From Bacteroidales bacterium (GTDB lineage Bacteria; Bacteroidota; Bacteroidia; Bacteroidales; P3): DNA of 54,652 nucleotides. The notes beneath the pieces were generated by a model, which had not been told where the DNA came from, did not search any database, and saw only the letters and a program-made list of their open reading frames with translations. The stretch is taken from NCBI GenBank assembly GCA_017429685.1, contig JAFROL010000016.1, positions 1-54,652 on the forward strand. The letters are read 5' to 3'. The position numbers and the translations under genes were made by a program. Positions 15,430 through 25,700 of this stretch are shown here, piece after piece; the first letter of the stretch is position 1; every line of letters starts with the position of its first letter.

Positions 15430-15936
15430 ATGTCCCCACTTGTTAGCATAATTATGGGCAGCACCAGCGACCTGCCGGTTATGGAAAAAGCCTGCCAATT
15501 TTTTGAAGAAATGGAGATCCCGTTCGAAGTGAACGCCCTCTCCGCACACCGCACACCCGCCGAGGTGAGCGAATTTGCAAAAGGCGCCGCCGCACGCGGC
15601 ATCAAGGTAATCATTGCCGGTGCCGGTATGGCCGCAGCCCTGCCGGGCGTTATCGCCGCCGAAACGCCGCTGCCCGTCATCGGAGTGCCCATCAAAGGCA
15701 GCTGCCTCGAAGGGCTCGACGCCACCTTCGCCATTATGCAGATGCCTCCGGGAATCCCCGTGGCCACCGTGGCCATCAACGGAGCACAGAATGCCGCCAT
15801 CCTGGCAATGCAGATGATGGCCCTCGGCGACGAAGCTATGATGCAGAAACTCATAGCCTACAAGGCAGGCCTAAAGAAGAAAATCGTCAAGGCCAACGAA
15901 GACCTGGCCAAGCTGGAGTATCGATTCAAATGCTGA
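15430..15936 (+). CDS. purE: 5-(carboxyamino)imidazole ribonucleotide mutase
   Basis: A 168-residue class I PurE. It has IIMGSTSDLPVMEKA (nucleotide phosphate site), NALSAHRTPAEV (catalytic His), IIAGAGMAAALPGVIAA and QMPPGIPVATVAINGAQNAAILA. The enzyme converts N5-CAIR to CAIR in purine synthesis. One oddity: the motif usually written GxAAHLPG reads GMAAALPG, with Ala in place of the usual His; the catalytic His of SAHRTP is kept. Length is typical. It precedes the kinase-deaminase fusion by 37 bases, probably as one nucleotide-metabolism operon. Confidence 0.92.
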   Translation: MSPLVSIIMGSTSDLPVMEKACQFFEEMEIPFEVNALSAHRTPAEVSEFAKGAAARGIKVIIAGAGMAAALPGVIAAETPLPVIGVPIKGSCLEGLDATFAIMQMPPGIPVATVAINGAQNAAILAMQMMALGDEAMMQKLIAYKAGLKKKIVKANEDLAKLEYRFKC

Positions 15937-15973
15937 ACCACCAGTATTCCAACAAATATTTTAAACATCTTAT

Positions 15974-17002
15974 ATGATAACCATCGGAATTACAGGAACC
16001 CTCGGAGCCGGCAAAGGCACCATCGTCGACTATCTGGTCAAGAACCGCGGATTTGTGCACTACAGCGTCCGCGCCTTCATCACCGAAGAAATCAAGCGCC
16101 GCGGACTGGAAGTGAACCGCGACACTATGACACTGGTCGGCAACGACTTGCGTGCCCAGCACACGCCGTCGTGGATTGTCGAGCAGCTCTACGAACAGGC
16201 ATCGGCATCGGGCTGCAACTGCATCATCGAGAGCGTGCGCACCCCTGGCGAAGTGCAGGCCCTGCGCGGCAAGCCCAACTTCTACCTCTTCGCCGTCGAC
16301 GCCGACCCGCGCGTGCGATACGACCGCGCCGTGCTGCGCGGTTCAGAGACCGACCATATCGACTTCGACACCTTCATCGCCAACGAGCAGCGCGAGATGG
16401 ACAACGCCGACCCCAACAAGCAGAACCTGAAATACTGCATCGACAATGCCGACTTCCGCTTCGACAACGGCGGCACCATCGACGATCTGAACAAGCAGGT
16501 CGAGCAGGTGCTGTCGCAAATCCTCTACCGCCGCCCCACGTGGGACGAATACTTTATGGAGCTGGCCGACACCGCCGCCAAGCGTGCCACCTGCGACCGC
16601 GGCCGCTCTGGCTGCGTCATCGTCAAGGACCGCCAGCTGCTCGTCACGGGCTACGTCGGATCGCCCTCGGGCCTGCCCCATTGCGACGAGGTGGGCCACC
16701 TGTTCCACAAGACCATCAATCCCGACGGTACCATCAGCAACCACTGCGTCCGCACCGTCCACGCCGAGCAGAACGCCATCTGCCAGGCCGCACGGCGCGG
16801 CATCGCCCTCGACGGCGCCACGCTCTACTGCCGTATGACACCCTGCCGCACCTGCGCAATGCTCATCATCAACTGCGGCATCAAACGCGTGGTGTGCGAA
16901 TACAAATACCACGCCGGCCAGGAGAGCGAAGAGCTGTTCCGCCAGGCGGGCATCCAGCTCGAATTCTTCCACGACGAGGTGGTGCAGTACGCCAACCAAT
17001 AA
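15974..17002 (+). CDS. P-loop kinase-like domain fused to a dCMP deaminase
   Basis: The N-terminal half (1-180) begins MITIGITGTLGAGKGTIVDYL, a Walker A loop as in small-molecule kinases, and has IIESVRTPGEVQALRG, the lid-like and base-recognition region of a dephospho-CoA or nucleotide kinase-like fold. The C-terminal half has the zinc deaminase motifs TVHAEQNAI (about residue 260, HAE) and MTPCRTCAM (about 289, PCxxC), as in deoxycytidylate deaminases. Two nucleotide-handling activities in one chain fit its place behind purE. A similar order, P-loop NTPase then deaminase, is known from the AvcD antiphage proteins, so a defence role is possible but unproven. A terminator follows. Confidence 0.85.
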   Translation: MITIGITGTLGAGKGTIVDYLVKNRGFVHYSVRAFITEEIKRRGLEVNRDTMTLVGNDLRAQHTPSWIVEQLYEQASASGCNCIIESVRTPGEVQALRGKPNFYLFAVDADPRVRYDRAVLRGSETDHIDFDTFIANEQREMDNADPNKQNLKYCIDNADFRFDNGGTIDDLNKQVEQVLSQILYRRPTWDEYFMELADTAAKRATCDRGRSGCVIVKDRQLLVTGYVGSPSGLPHCDEVGHLFHKTINPDGTISNHCVRTVHAEQNAICQAARRGIALDGATLYCRMTPCRTCAMLIINCGIKRVVCEYKYHAGQESEELFRQAGIQLEFFHDEVVQYANQ

Positions 17003-17025
17003 AAACCATCCACCACAACAAAAAC

Positions 17026-17059
17026 AGGGTGGCCGAATCTGTCGGCCGCCCTATTTTTT
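17026..17059 (+). terminator. Intrinsic terminator after the fusion gene
   Basis: AGGGTGGCCGA (17026-17036) pairs with TCGGCCGCCCT (17042-17052) through one G-T wobble, followed by a T-run. Confidence 0.85.
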
Positions 17060-17078
17060 AGATTTAATATGTATTAAC

Positions 17079-17188
17079 GTTGTGGTGGATTTGCGTTGTA
17101 GCGGATTGCATTCAGCCACTATTAATTAATCCATTGCGAATATAAAACCCTTATATTAAGGAGTTTCGGATTGCAAATCCGGAACAAC
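17079..17188. repeat. Intergenic palindromic element, probable family member
   Basis: Imperfect terminal inverted repeats GTTGTGGTGGATTTGC (17079-17094) and GCAAATCCGGAACAAC (17173-17188) enclose GCATTCAGCCACTATTAATTAAT, close to the core CAGCCACTAAC seen elsewhere. A hairpin with CGGATT-GCA-AATCCG lies at the right end and a CCTTA-TAT-TAAGG hairpin precedes it. No gene is present. Confidence 0.4.
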
Positions 17189-17290
17189 AGAAATCCCAAA
17201 CATCAGTTTGTTTTTAAAGTTTTTTAGAGGCAATTTTGACATCAAAAAGCTTGTGCTGTATTTTTGTACGCAAGAATTGAAAAAAATTTG

Positions 17291-17298
17291 TATTTTTG
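17291..17298 (+). promoter_or_regulatory. -7 element upstream of rsfS
   Basis: TATTTTTG followed by C, with an upstream TTG at a suitable distance. Predicted start near 17306. It excludes the longer reading frame that begins at 17208. Confidence 0.65.
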
Positions 17299-17321
17299 CA
17301 AATTTGAACAAATATTATATA

Positions 17322-17690
17322 ATGTCCGATAAAAGAGAAAAACTAACTGAAAGCAAAGCACTTGCCAAACTTGCTTTGCTTGGCATAGAGAACAAAAAAG
17401 GGCTTGACGCCGTTGTGCTCGACCTGCAAGGTGTACAGTCGGCCCCGGCCAACTATTTTGTTATCTGCAGCGGCAATGTGCCGTCGCACGTCAGCGCCAT
17501 CTGCGACGGCATCTTCGAGACCGTCAAGAAAGCCACTGGCTACAATCCCCACCGCATCGAAGGCTACGAAAACGCCGAATGGATACTGATGGACTATTTT
17601 GACGTCGTCGTTCATATCTTTCTGAAAGACAAGCGCGACCACTACCGTCTGGAACAACTTTGGGCCGACGGCGAAAAAACCGAACTCTAA
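17322..17690 (+). CDS. rsfS: Ribosomal silencing factor RsfS
   Basis: A 122-residue protein with the DUF143/Iojap core: GLDAVVLDLQGVQSAPANYFVICSGN, VSAICDGIFETV, RIEGYENAEWILMDYFDVVVHIFLKDKRDHYRLEQLW. RsfS binds ribosomal protein L14 and blocks subunit joining when nutrients are low. The start at 17322 follows the promoter. It leads the run rsfS-ftsH-LUD-cdsA-psd, with 22 bases to ftsH. This gene order is familiar from Bacteroidetes. Confidence 0.9.
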   Translation: MSDKREKLTESKALAKLALLGIENKKGLDAVVLDLQGVQSAPANYFVICSGNVPSHVSAICDGIFETVKKATGYNPHRIEGYENAEWILMDYFDVVVHIFLKDKRDHYRLEQLWADGEKTEL

Positions 17691-17712
17691 CTAACAAGAC
17701 CACTTTCTGACA

Positions 17713-19812
17713 ATGAGCGAAAAAGACAATAACAACAAGCCGCAAGGCAACAACAAACCGCAAGGCAACGGCCAGAACAAAACTGGCGGAAAGAAAAACG
17801 GCAAAGACTGGGTGATGTATGTAATCTATGCCATCATCATCCTCACACTTGGCGGCTTCTGGCTTGGCGGCAGTGGCAGCGCCACGAGCAAGGAAATAGG
17901 CTGGAGCCGGGTGGACGAAATACTGCGCAAAGGCGACCAAAAAGAAATTGTGGTCGTCGACAGGGAACGCGCCGAGATATTCATCAAAGAAGAGGCCCTG
18001 AAGGACGACACGTCGTATAGCGACATCACGCGCGGCGCCAAAGACCTGAAGGATGCCGGTCACTATGTGTACAAGTTTGTCGATATCGAGACCTTCAAGA
18101 GCGACCTGGATATGGTGGCACAGCAGAATTTCGAGCGCGACACCGCCGGCCTGGCCGACAGCAACGGATACGTCAGCAGCGAACGCATCAACCAAATACG
18201 CCGCCAGAGCCATATCGAGCTTAAGGCCCGCGAAAGCGACCGCACCTGGGAAAAGATTGCCTACTGGTTCGGTCCCCTGCTGATGCTGATATTCTTCTTC
18301 TTCATTATGAGCCGCATAGCCAACCGCCAGATGGGCGGCGGTGGCGGCATTTTCAGCGTCGGCAAATCGAAAGCCAAAATCTATGATGGCAAGACGTCGA
18401 CCAACGTCACCTTCAAGGATGTCGCCGGATTGGCCGGCGCCAAAGAGGAGGTGATGGAGGTGGTCGATTTCCTCAAGAACCCCAAGAAATACACTGCCCT
18501 TGGCGGCAAGATACCCAAAGGCGTGCTGCTCGTAGGTCCTCCAGGTACAGGCAAGACGCTGTTGGCCAAGGCCGTTGCCGGCGAGGCCAATGTGCCCTTC
18601 TTCTCGATGTCGGGTAGCGACTTTGTCGAGATGTTTGTCGGCGTCGGTGCTTCGCGCGTCCGCGACCTCTTTGAGGAGGCCAAGAAGAAGGCACCCTGCA
18701 TCATTTTCATCGACGAAATCGACGCCGTGGGCCGCGCACGTAGCCGTGGAGGTATGAGCAACGCCAACGACGAGCGCGAGAATACACTGAACCAGCTGCT
18801 TACCGAGATGGACGGTTTCGGAACCAACAACGGCGTCATTGTGATGGCCGCCACCAACCGTGCCGACATACTCGACAAGGCACTGCTGCGCGCCGGACGC
18901 TTCGACCGTCAGATATACGTCGAACTGCCTGATATCGATGAGCGTAAAGCTATTTTTGAAGTCCATATGAAGGGATTGAAGCTCAGCAACGACATTGACA
19001 AGGATTTCCTGTCGAAGCAGACTCCCGGCTTTTCGGGTGCCGACATTGCCAATGTCTGCAACGAGGCCGCTCTCGTTGCCGCCCGCAAAAACAAAAAGCT
19101 GATTGAAAAGCAAGATTTTCTCGATGCCATCGACCGCATCATCGGCGGCCTTGAGAAACGCTCAAAAGTCATCACCACCGAAGAGAAACGCACCATAGCC
19201 TACCACGAGTCGGGCCACGCCTCGGTGAGCTGGCAGCTGCGATGGGGCGACCCGCTGGTGAAGGTAACCATCGTGCCGCGCGGCAAAGCACTTGGCGCCG
19301 CCTGGTACCTGCCCGAAGAACGACAGATTACCACCTACGAGCAGATGTTCGACGAGATTACGTCGCTCGTGGCCGGCCGCGCCGCCGAGGAAATTGTCTT
19401 CGGACAGATTTCGACCGGTGCCCTTAACGACCTGGAGCGCGCAACAAAGATGGCCTTCTCGCTGGTGGCCTATTACGGTATGAGCCCCAAAATAGGCAAC
19501 ATCAGCTACTACGACTCGACGGGCCAGAGCGAATGGAACTTCACCAAGCCATTCAGCGAGCAGACCAACCAAACCATCGACGAGGAGGTGAAGCGTATGG
19601 TCGACGAGGCTTATCAGCGTGCCAAGGACATCATCCTTGCCAGCCGCGACAAGCTGGACCAGCTGGCCAAGGTGCTCTTCGAACGCGAGGTGATTTTCCG
19701 CGAGGATGTAGAGAACATCTACGGTCCGCGCCCGTGGGAAGAGCAGAAAACGGAAAACGAAAAGCCTGAAGAGGAACACGAAACAACGACTAACGAGACA
19801 ACGGAAATCTGA
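17713..19812 (+). CDS. ftsH: ATP-dependent zinc metalloprotease FtsH
   Basis: A 699-residue membrane protease. Two transmembrane helices lie at about 37-57 and 188-206, with the periplasmic domain between. The AAA domain has [13 protein letters not shown] (about 275), the pore motif [13 protein letters not shown], Walker [13 protein letters not shown] and the [23 protein letters not shown]. The zinc motif HESGH is near residue 497. FtsH degrades misfolded membrane proteins and short-lived regulators. The low-complexity tail ([20 protein letters not shown]) is written at DNA level as three heptamers of the GAAAAC/GGAAAAC type, like the repeat arms found elsewhere here. Confidence 0.95.
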   Translation: MSEKDNNNKPQGNNKPQGNGQNKTGGKKNGKDWVMYVIYAIIILTLGGFWLGGSGSATSKEIGWSRVDEILRKGDQKEIVVVDRERAEIFIKEEALKDDTSYSDITRGAKDLKDAGHYVYKFVDIETFKSDLDMVAQQNFERDTAGLADSNGYVSSERINQIRRQSHIELKARESDRTWEKIAYWFGPLLMLIFFFFIMSRIANRQMGGGGGIFSVGKSKAKIYDGKTSTNVTFKDVAGLAGAKEEVMEVVDFLKNPKKYTALGGKIPKGVLLVGPPGTGKTLLAKAVAGEANVPFFSMSGSDFVEMFVGVGASRVRDLFEEAKKKAPCIIFIDEIDAVGRARSRGGMSNANDERENTLNQLLTEMDGFGTNNGVIVMAATNRADILDKALLRAGRFDRQIYVELPDIDERKAIFEVHMKGLKLSNDIDKDFLSKQTPGFSGADIANVCNEAALVAARKNKKLIEKQDFLDAIDRIIGGLEKRSKVITTEEKRTIAYHESGHASVSWQLRWGDPLVKVTIVPRGKALGAAWYLPEERQITTYEQMFDEITSLVAGRAAEEIVFGQISTGALNDLERATKMAFSLVAYYGMSPKIGNISYYDSTGQSEWNFTKPFSEQTNQTIDEEVKRMVDEAYQRAKDIILASRDKLDQLAKVLFEREVIFREDVENIYGPRPWEEQKTENEKPEEEHETTTNETTEI

Positions 19813-19843
19813 GAGCAGAAAACAACCAAAGCACCTATCTCCA

Positions 19844-20488
19844 ATGAAAGAAAGCTCGAACGATAATATGCTGCAAGCCGGGAAACTCCGTTCAGACAGG
19901 GTTCTGAAGAATGTCCGCGAAGCACTGATCGACCGCAATGACGTCGCCGACTGCGACATTGCCGCGGCTGAGGCCGACGGGACAACGCCCGAAGACCTTA
20001 GTGTAGCTTTCGCGCAGAGTTTCACACAAAGCGGCGGCACTATGTACTACTGCCTGAACGAACAGGACATACGCCAACGCCTCGAAGAGATTCAGCGTCA
20101 CCACGACGACATCGTGCTTGGTTGCGCCAGCGAAAACCTGACATCGTTTCTCGGTCACATTGGTATGCAGAACTGTTGCACCTGCGACCCGACAAAGCGC
20201 TTCCCACTTGGTGCCACGCTGTGCGAAGCCCTCATTGCCTGGAACGGCGGCATAGTGATTTCTTCAAACCTGGGACTTGGCAACAAGATTCCGGCACTGC
20301 CCGAAACAACGATTGTTTTGGCATTCACATCGCAGGTGGTAGCCAATTGGGAAGCTGCCAACGAGCGTCTGAAAGACCTCTACAAAGAATACCCCGAACA
20401 GATAATCGTTACCAGCCCCAACAGTTACGCCTACCGCAGAGGGATGCAGAAACTTTACCTGCTGCTGATTGAGGACGAGACGAATTGA
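19844..20488 (+). CDS. LUD domain protein (LutC/YkgG-like)
   Basis: A 214-residue protein. The LUD-type features are a middle region with CTCDPTKRFPLGATLCEALIAWNGGIVISSNLG and a C-terminal AFTSQVVANWEAANERL / IIVTSPNSYAYRRG. LUD proteins relate to lactate-utilisation and NagB-like folds, but many stand-alone members have no known substrate. It sits between ftsH and cdsA, an arrangement I recall from other Bacteroidetes, which points to a conserved but undefined role near phospholipid synthesis. The stop codon is followed directly by a hexamer array. Confidence 0.7.
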   Translation: MKESSNDNMLQAGKLRSDRVLKNVREALIDRNDVADCDIAAAEADGTTPEDLSVAFAQSFTQSGGTMYYCLNEQDIRQRLEEIQRHHDDIVLGCASENLTSFLGHIGMQNCCTCDPTKRFPLGATLCEALIAWNGGIVISSNLGLGNKIPALPETTIVLAFTSQVVANWEAANERLKDLYKEYPEQIIVTSPNSYAYRRGMQKLYLLLIEDETN

Positions 20489-20521
20489 CAATAACATTAA
20501 ACTTAACATTAACCTTAACTT
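20489..20521. repeat. Hexamer array before cdsA
   Basis: Directly after the LUD stop codon come about five period-6 units (CATTAA, ACTTAA, CATTAA, CCTTAA, CTTTGA). They make up the whole gap up to the cdsA ribosome-binding region. They use the same TTAAC words as the inverted arms at 43861-43933. Confidence 0.55.
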
Positions 20522-20525
20522 TGAG

Positions 20526-21392
20526 ATGAAAAAGTTTTTGACACGTACTTTGAGCGGAGCGGTTTATGCAATCATCGTGGTGGGCAGCATCTATGCCTGC
20601 CGTTGGCTGGATAGCTTGCTTGGCAAGATAATATTCGCCTGCGTATTCCTGGCTGTTGGAATAGTAGGCATATACGAATATGTCAATAACTTGTCGAAGA
20701 AGGGCGTGGCTTGCAACCGCCCGATGGCATACATTGCCGGCATCATTGTCTATCTGGGTATGGTGGTGCCGTCGTTTCAGGACGGCCTGCTTTCGCTGTC
20801 GGCAATCCATACGGTGTTTGCTGTCGGACTTGTTTTTGCCGGATTGATGCCTGTTATGTTTCTGACTGTCTTTGCGCTTCAGCTGTGGCGCAACGACGAT
20901 GAGCCGTTTACGACCGTCGGGCATACCCTGATCCCTTCTATATGGATTATGATGCCGCTTGCGCTGCTGAACGAGGTTCAGCTACTTGGCGCAGGACTTA
21001 CGATGATGGTTTTCATATTGATATGGGTCAACGACAGTTTTGCCTACATCACCGGTATGCTGATGGGGCGAACCAAGATGTGGGAACGCCACTCTCCCAA
21101 CAAGACGTGGGAGGGCACCATCGGTGGAGCCTTGTTCTGCATTGTGGCTGCCATATTGGTTGGACCGCGCCTGTATCCATTCATACAACCGTTAGGATGG
21201 GCGGTCATTGGACTGATATGTAGCTCGGTAGGTACGCTGGGCGACTTGGTTGAGTCGATGTTCAAACGCTACTGCGGCGTGAAGGATAGCGGCAAGATTA
21301 TGCCTGGTCACGGCGGTATATTGGACCGCTTCGACAGTATTTTGATGACTGTGCCTTTTGTATTGTTTTTCGTAACCATAATAACATTGTAA
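20526..21392 (+). CDS. cdsA: Phosphatidate cytidylyltransferase
   Basis: A polytopic membrane protein of 288 residues with about 7-8 transmembrane helices. The CDP-diglyceride synthase signature is near the C-terminus: SMFKRYCGVKDSGKIMPGHGGILDRFDS. INDSFAYITG and GRTKMWERHSPNKTWEG, typical of CdsA, lie upstream. It makes CDP-diacylglycerol from phosphatidic acid and CTP. ATG 20526 is chosen because the longer frame begins inside the LUD gene and the hydrophobic N-terminus starts here. Psd follows after three bases, so the two steps toward phosphatidylethanolamine are cotranscribed. Confidence 0.95.
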   Translation: MKKFLTRTLSGAVYAIIVVGSIYACRWLDSLLGKIIFACVFLAVGIVGIYEYVNNLSKKGVACNRPMAYIAGIIVYLGMVVPSFQDGLLSLSAIHTVFAVGLVFAGLMPVMFLTVFALQLWRNDDEPFTTVGHTLIPSIWIMMPLALLNEVQLLGAGLTMMVFILIWVNDSFAYITGMLMGRTKMWERHSPNKTWEGTIGGALFCIVAAILVGPRLYPFIQPLGWAVIGLICSSVGTLGDLVESMFKRYCGVKDSGKIMPGHGGILDRFDSILMTVPFVLFFVTIITL

Positions 21393-21395
21393 ACT

Positions 21396-22055
21396 ATGTA
21401 TATCCATAAAGAGGGACACCGACTTCTGCTTAGCACGCTGGCGATTTTCGTCGCCATCACGGTGCTGATGATCATACTGACCGACCACCTGAATTTCTTC
21501 AACTGGCTGCTCATCGTGATGATGTTTGGCTTCTGGCTGGCGTTGGCGTCGTTTTTCCGCATCCCGAAGCGTGTTTTTACCGAGGATCCTAAGCGGCTCA
21601 TCTCGCCTGCCGACGGCGCCATCTGCACCGTAGAGCAGGTTTTTGAGAAGGAGTATCTGAACTGCGAGTGCCTGATGGTCAGCGTCTTTATGAACGGAAC
21701 CGATGTGCACGTCAACCGCTACCCCGTGGACGGCCTCATCGAATATGTCAAGTACCACAAAGGCAACTACTTCGTGGCCTCCTACCCCAAATCGTCGCTG
21801 ATGAACGAGCGGTCCAGCATCGGAATGCTGCTTGACAACGGTCAGCGAATACTGATCCGCCAAGTGGCCGGCGTGATGGCCCGCCGCATAGTCTGCTATG
21901 CTCGCGAAGGCGAGCGCGTCAAGCAGAATCAGGAAATGGGCTTCATCAAGTTCGGCTCGCGCGTTGACCTCTACCTACCTCTCGGCACCGAAATCGACGT
22001 GGCCCTCGAGGATGTGGTACGCAACGGAATAACCCCCATCGCTAAGTTGAAATGA
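21396..22055 (+). CDS. psd: Phosphatidylserine decarboxylase
   Basis: A 219-residue short-form Psd with one or two N-terminal membrane helices (LLLSTLAIFVAITVLMIIL, LLIVMMFGFWLALASFF). The body has RLISPADGAICTVEQV, MNGTDVHVNRYPVDG and GFIKFGSRVDLYLP, where the Gly-Ser pair is the self-cleavage site that creates the pyruvoyl group. It converts phosphatidylserine to phosphatidylethanolamine. Its stop overlaps the start of the next gene (ATGA), showing tight coupling. Confidence 0.92.
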   Translation: MYIHKEGHRLLLSTLAIFVAITVLMIILTDHLNFFNWLLIVMMFGFWLALASFFRIPKRVFTEDPKRLISPADGAICTVEQVFEKEYLNCECLMVSVFMNGTDVHVNRYPVDGLIEYVKYHKGNYFVASYPKSSLMNERSSIGMLLDNGQRILIRQVAGVMARRIVCYAREGERVKQNQEMGFIKFGSRVDLYLPLGTEIDVALEDVVRNGITPIAKLK

Positions 22056-22747
22056 CACTTGAAGAGCAAATATTATACGAAGACAACCACCTGCTGGCGC
22101 TCAACAAGCGCTGCGGCCAGATAGTGCAGGGCGACAAGACCGGCGACACGCCGCTGCCCGAGCTGATCAAAGCCTATCTCAAAGAGCGCGACAGCAAGCC
22201 GGGCAATGTCTTCTGCGGCGTCATTCACAGGCTTGACCGCCCTGTGAGCGGCGTGGTGCTCTTTGCAAAAACATCGAAAGCCTTGAGCCGTATGAACGAG
22301 AGCGTGAAGGGTCGAGAAATGCAGAAAACCTACTGGGCATTGTGCAAAGAAGCTCCGCTGCACACCGAAGACCACCTCGAAGACTGGCTGTTGCGCAACG
22401 AGAAAAGCAACAAGAGCTTTGTCGTCAAGGCCGGCACCGAGGGTGCCAAACTGGCCGTGCTCGACTATCGCCTGATAGGTGTCAGCAACGGCGGCTACAA
22501 CCTGATTGAAATAGACCTCCACACAGGACGCCACCACCAAATCAGGGCCCAGCTGGCCAACATAGGGTGCCACATAAAGGGCGACCTAAAATACGGTGCG
22601 GAGCGGTCGAACCCCGACGGCGGCATATCGCTGCACGCCAGAAGTATAACATTTATCCATCCCGTCAGAAAGGAGCCTGTCACCATCATAGCTCCACCAC
22701 CCAACGAACCGATTTGGAACAATTTTTCGAATGAATCATCTAAATAA
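22052..22747 (+). CDS. RluA-family pseudouridine synthase
   Basis: A 231-residue RluA-type enzyme with GVIHRLDRPVSGVVLFAKT, which contains the catalytic Asp, and LHTGRHHQIRAQLANIG near the C-terminus. It isomerises uridine to pseudouridine in rRNA or tRNA. It lacks an S4 domain, like the shorter RluC/RluA relatives. Start and psd stop overlap by four bases. The exact target position cannot be told from sequence. Confidence 0.9.
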   Translation: MTLEEQILYEDNHLLALNKRCGQIVQGDKTGDTPLPELIKAYLKERDSKPGNVFCGVIHRLDRPVSGVVLFAKTSKALSRMNESVKGREMQKTYWALCKEAPLHTEDHLEDWLLRNEKSNKSFVVKAGTEGAKLAVLDYRLIGVSNGGYNLIEIDLHTGRHHQIRAQLANIGCHIKGDLKYGAERSNPDGGISLHARSITFIHPVRKEPVTIIAPPPNEPIWNNFSNESSK

Positions 22748-22769
22748 GAAACACAACAATAAAAACAAT

Positions 22770-25700
22770 ATGAAGAAAATACTCATCTTCGCGGCATTTA
22801 TATGCCTTACCACCTTTACAATGGCGCAGCCTTGTCAGGTAAAACAGAGCGATTACAACACGATTCGCCTGAAATTCAACACCTCGGAAATAATGGTGAA
22901 TCAAATTGAAATGTTCAGTCAAACATTTACCACTCTTGCTATGGACGGATTCACGTCGCAGAGTGCCGAAGGCTTGCCTGCACTGCCCACTTTGGTGAAA
23001 ATCATCGAAGTGCCCCTCGGTGATGGATTGACATTCGACATCGAGGCTATGAACTGCGACACCATCGACGGAGCCAGCTTTTCAATTGGCACCGCGATCG
23101 CCCCAGCTCAGCCATCGCGCAGCAAGAGCGACAACAGCACCCCGACTCTCGTTATGAGCCAAAAAGCCTATAGCACAGACGCCTTCTGCGGAGCTCCCGT
23201 CATACAGCTGAGCCCGATAGGCATAGCCCGCAACCGCAATCTGGCAACAATCAAATTCAACCCCATTCGCTGGAACCCTGTGACCAACCAGCTGATAATA
23301 GTCAAAGACGTAACTGTCAGCATACGCCAGCGCAACGCCGACATCGCTGCCACCAAGCGGATGCAGCAACTATACGCCAGCCCGGCATTCAACAGCAGCA
23401 GCAACGTCATCAACAGCCTCGGCAGCAAAGACAACCACACCAACGCACCGCTGCGCTACACCATCATCGCCCACAGTTCGTTCCGCGGTGCCCTCGACGA
23501 GTTTGCCGCCTGGAAGACTCGCAAGGGCTTCCTGGTCGACCTCGTCTATACCGACGATGCCAACGTAGGCAGCACCACATCGAGCATAAAAAACTACCTG
23601 CAAGGACTTTACGACAACGCCACAGCTACAAGCCCCGCACCGACATATGTGCTTTTTGTCGGCGACATTGCACAGGTTCCCGCTTTCTACCTGACGGCAT
23701 ACGGCGAGAATCAGTACAGTGACCTCAGCTACTGCTGCTGGACCGGCAACGACAACCTGCCCGACTGCTACTATGGCCGTTTCTCGGCTCAGACTCTGGC
23801 ACATCTCACTCCGCAGATTTCCAAAACATTGATGTACGAGCAGTACACCTTCCCCGACCCGTCCTACCTCGGAACTGCAGCCCTTATAGCTGGCGTCGAC
23901 GGAGGATATTCCAGCGACAACGCATACAAATACGGCGACCCGGCTATGGATTATGCAGCTAAATTATACGTCAGAACTGCCAACGGATTTAATAATATTG
24001 TATATTATAAAAACAACACCAGCTTCGCCCCCGCTGGCGTCACCGTCACAGGCAGTTCGCAGGCCAACGGCACGTCGGCAGCCCTGCGCAACCTCTACAA
24101 CAGCGGCTGCGGCTTTGTCAACTACACCGCCCACGGCTCCACGACTTCGTGGGGCGACCCAAGCTTCACCACCAACAACGTGGCACAGATGACCAACAAC
24201 AACAAGCCAATGGTGATGATTGGCAACTGCTGTCTCACCAACAGTTTCCAAATCGACGCCTGTTTTGGCGAATCACTGCTGCGCAAAGGCAACAACGCCG
24301 GCGCCGTAGGATATATCGGCGGCAGCAATTCCACCTACTGGACGGAAGACTTCTACTGGACGGTAGGCATCCGGACCAACATCAACAACACGATGAATAC
24401 CAGCTATGACGCCAGCAACCTCGGAATGTACGACCGCCTCTACCATTCGCACAATGAAACCTACGACAAATGGTATCTCACGATGGGTGCAATGGTCCAG
24501 GCCGGCAATATGGCTGTCGAAGCCAGCAGCACCAGCACCGATATGAAACTTTACTACTGGCAAATCTATCACCTGATGGGCGACCCCTCGCTGATGCCTT
24601 ACATCCACGGCCAGGCCAGCACTATGACCGCCAATGTTCCCGATGCTGCCATCATAGGTTCATCTACACTGAACATCACCACGGTGCCCTACGCATACAT
24701 TGGCTTTACAGACCAAGAAAACAATCTGCTCAGTGCCGCCTTTGCCGATGCCAACGGCAACGCCACTCTGCATTTCCAGCCCCTCACCAACCCCGGCGAA
24801 CACCAAATTGTCATCACCGCACAGGGGTATCAGCCTTATTACCAAAGTGTCAACGTCATTGCCAACGGTCCTTATGTAGGCATTACATCGATGGAACCCA
24901 ACGCCACCCTTACCGCCGACGGCAACATCAATTTCGACGTGACATTGTCAAATATGGGAGTAAGCGATGCGTCGAATCTTAGCATCGAGTTCCAAAACCT
25001 CGACGGCAGCATATTGATCGACACCACCGGCATAATCAATCTTGGCGTCGGCTTGTCGGCAGGGCACCAGCTTTCACTCAACAATGTATGCAACGGCCAC
25101 ATTTGGGGACACACCATCGACCAGGCAAAAGCCACCATCAAAGTGATTGTACGTTGGGGCAATACCGTCAACGACTTATCGACCAGCACATTCCAATTCG
25201 CCATCAATGCCGACAACCTGAAGATGCAGAACTACGCCATAGACAGCAGCGACCTGCGCACCAACGGCACCGCCACCATAACCGTAAACAACAGCAACAT
25301 AGGTCACGCCACACTCAACAATGCAACCTTGTCGCTCATTTCGCTCGACCCTGCTTTCAGTGTCAGCACTTCCGAATACACCGTAAACAACATTGCCGTA
25401 GGCGGTACCAGCCAGCAGGAGTACACCATCACCGCCAACGGCACAATACCCAACAACCGCAATGTGGTGCTTATACAAACGGTCAATAATGGATTCCGCA
25501 TCACTCACGACACTATCAACCTGTCATTCGGCCACAGCAACGATATCATCACTTTCGAAGACAACACTTGGGGCAATACACTGTGGGTGCACGGCACCTA
25601 CCCCTGGCAGATTGTCAGCCAGGATGCCTACCAAGGCACCCGTTGTGCCCGTTCCTACAACTGTGGATCAAACAATAGCTCAGAACTAAGCATCACCTGG

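Noticed and set aside
17166-17186. Anticodon-arm-like CGGATTGCAAATCCG resembling tRNA-Cys
   Set aside because: Only this one arm is present; there is no acceptor, D or T arm. It is part of an intergenic hairpin.
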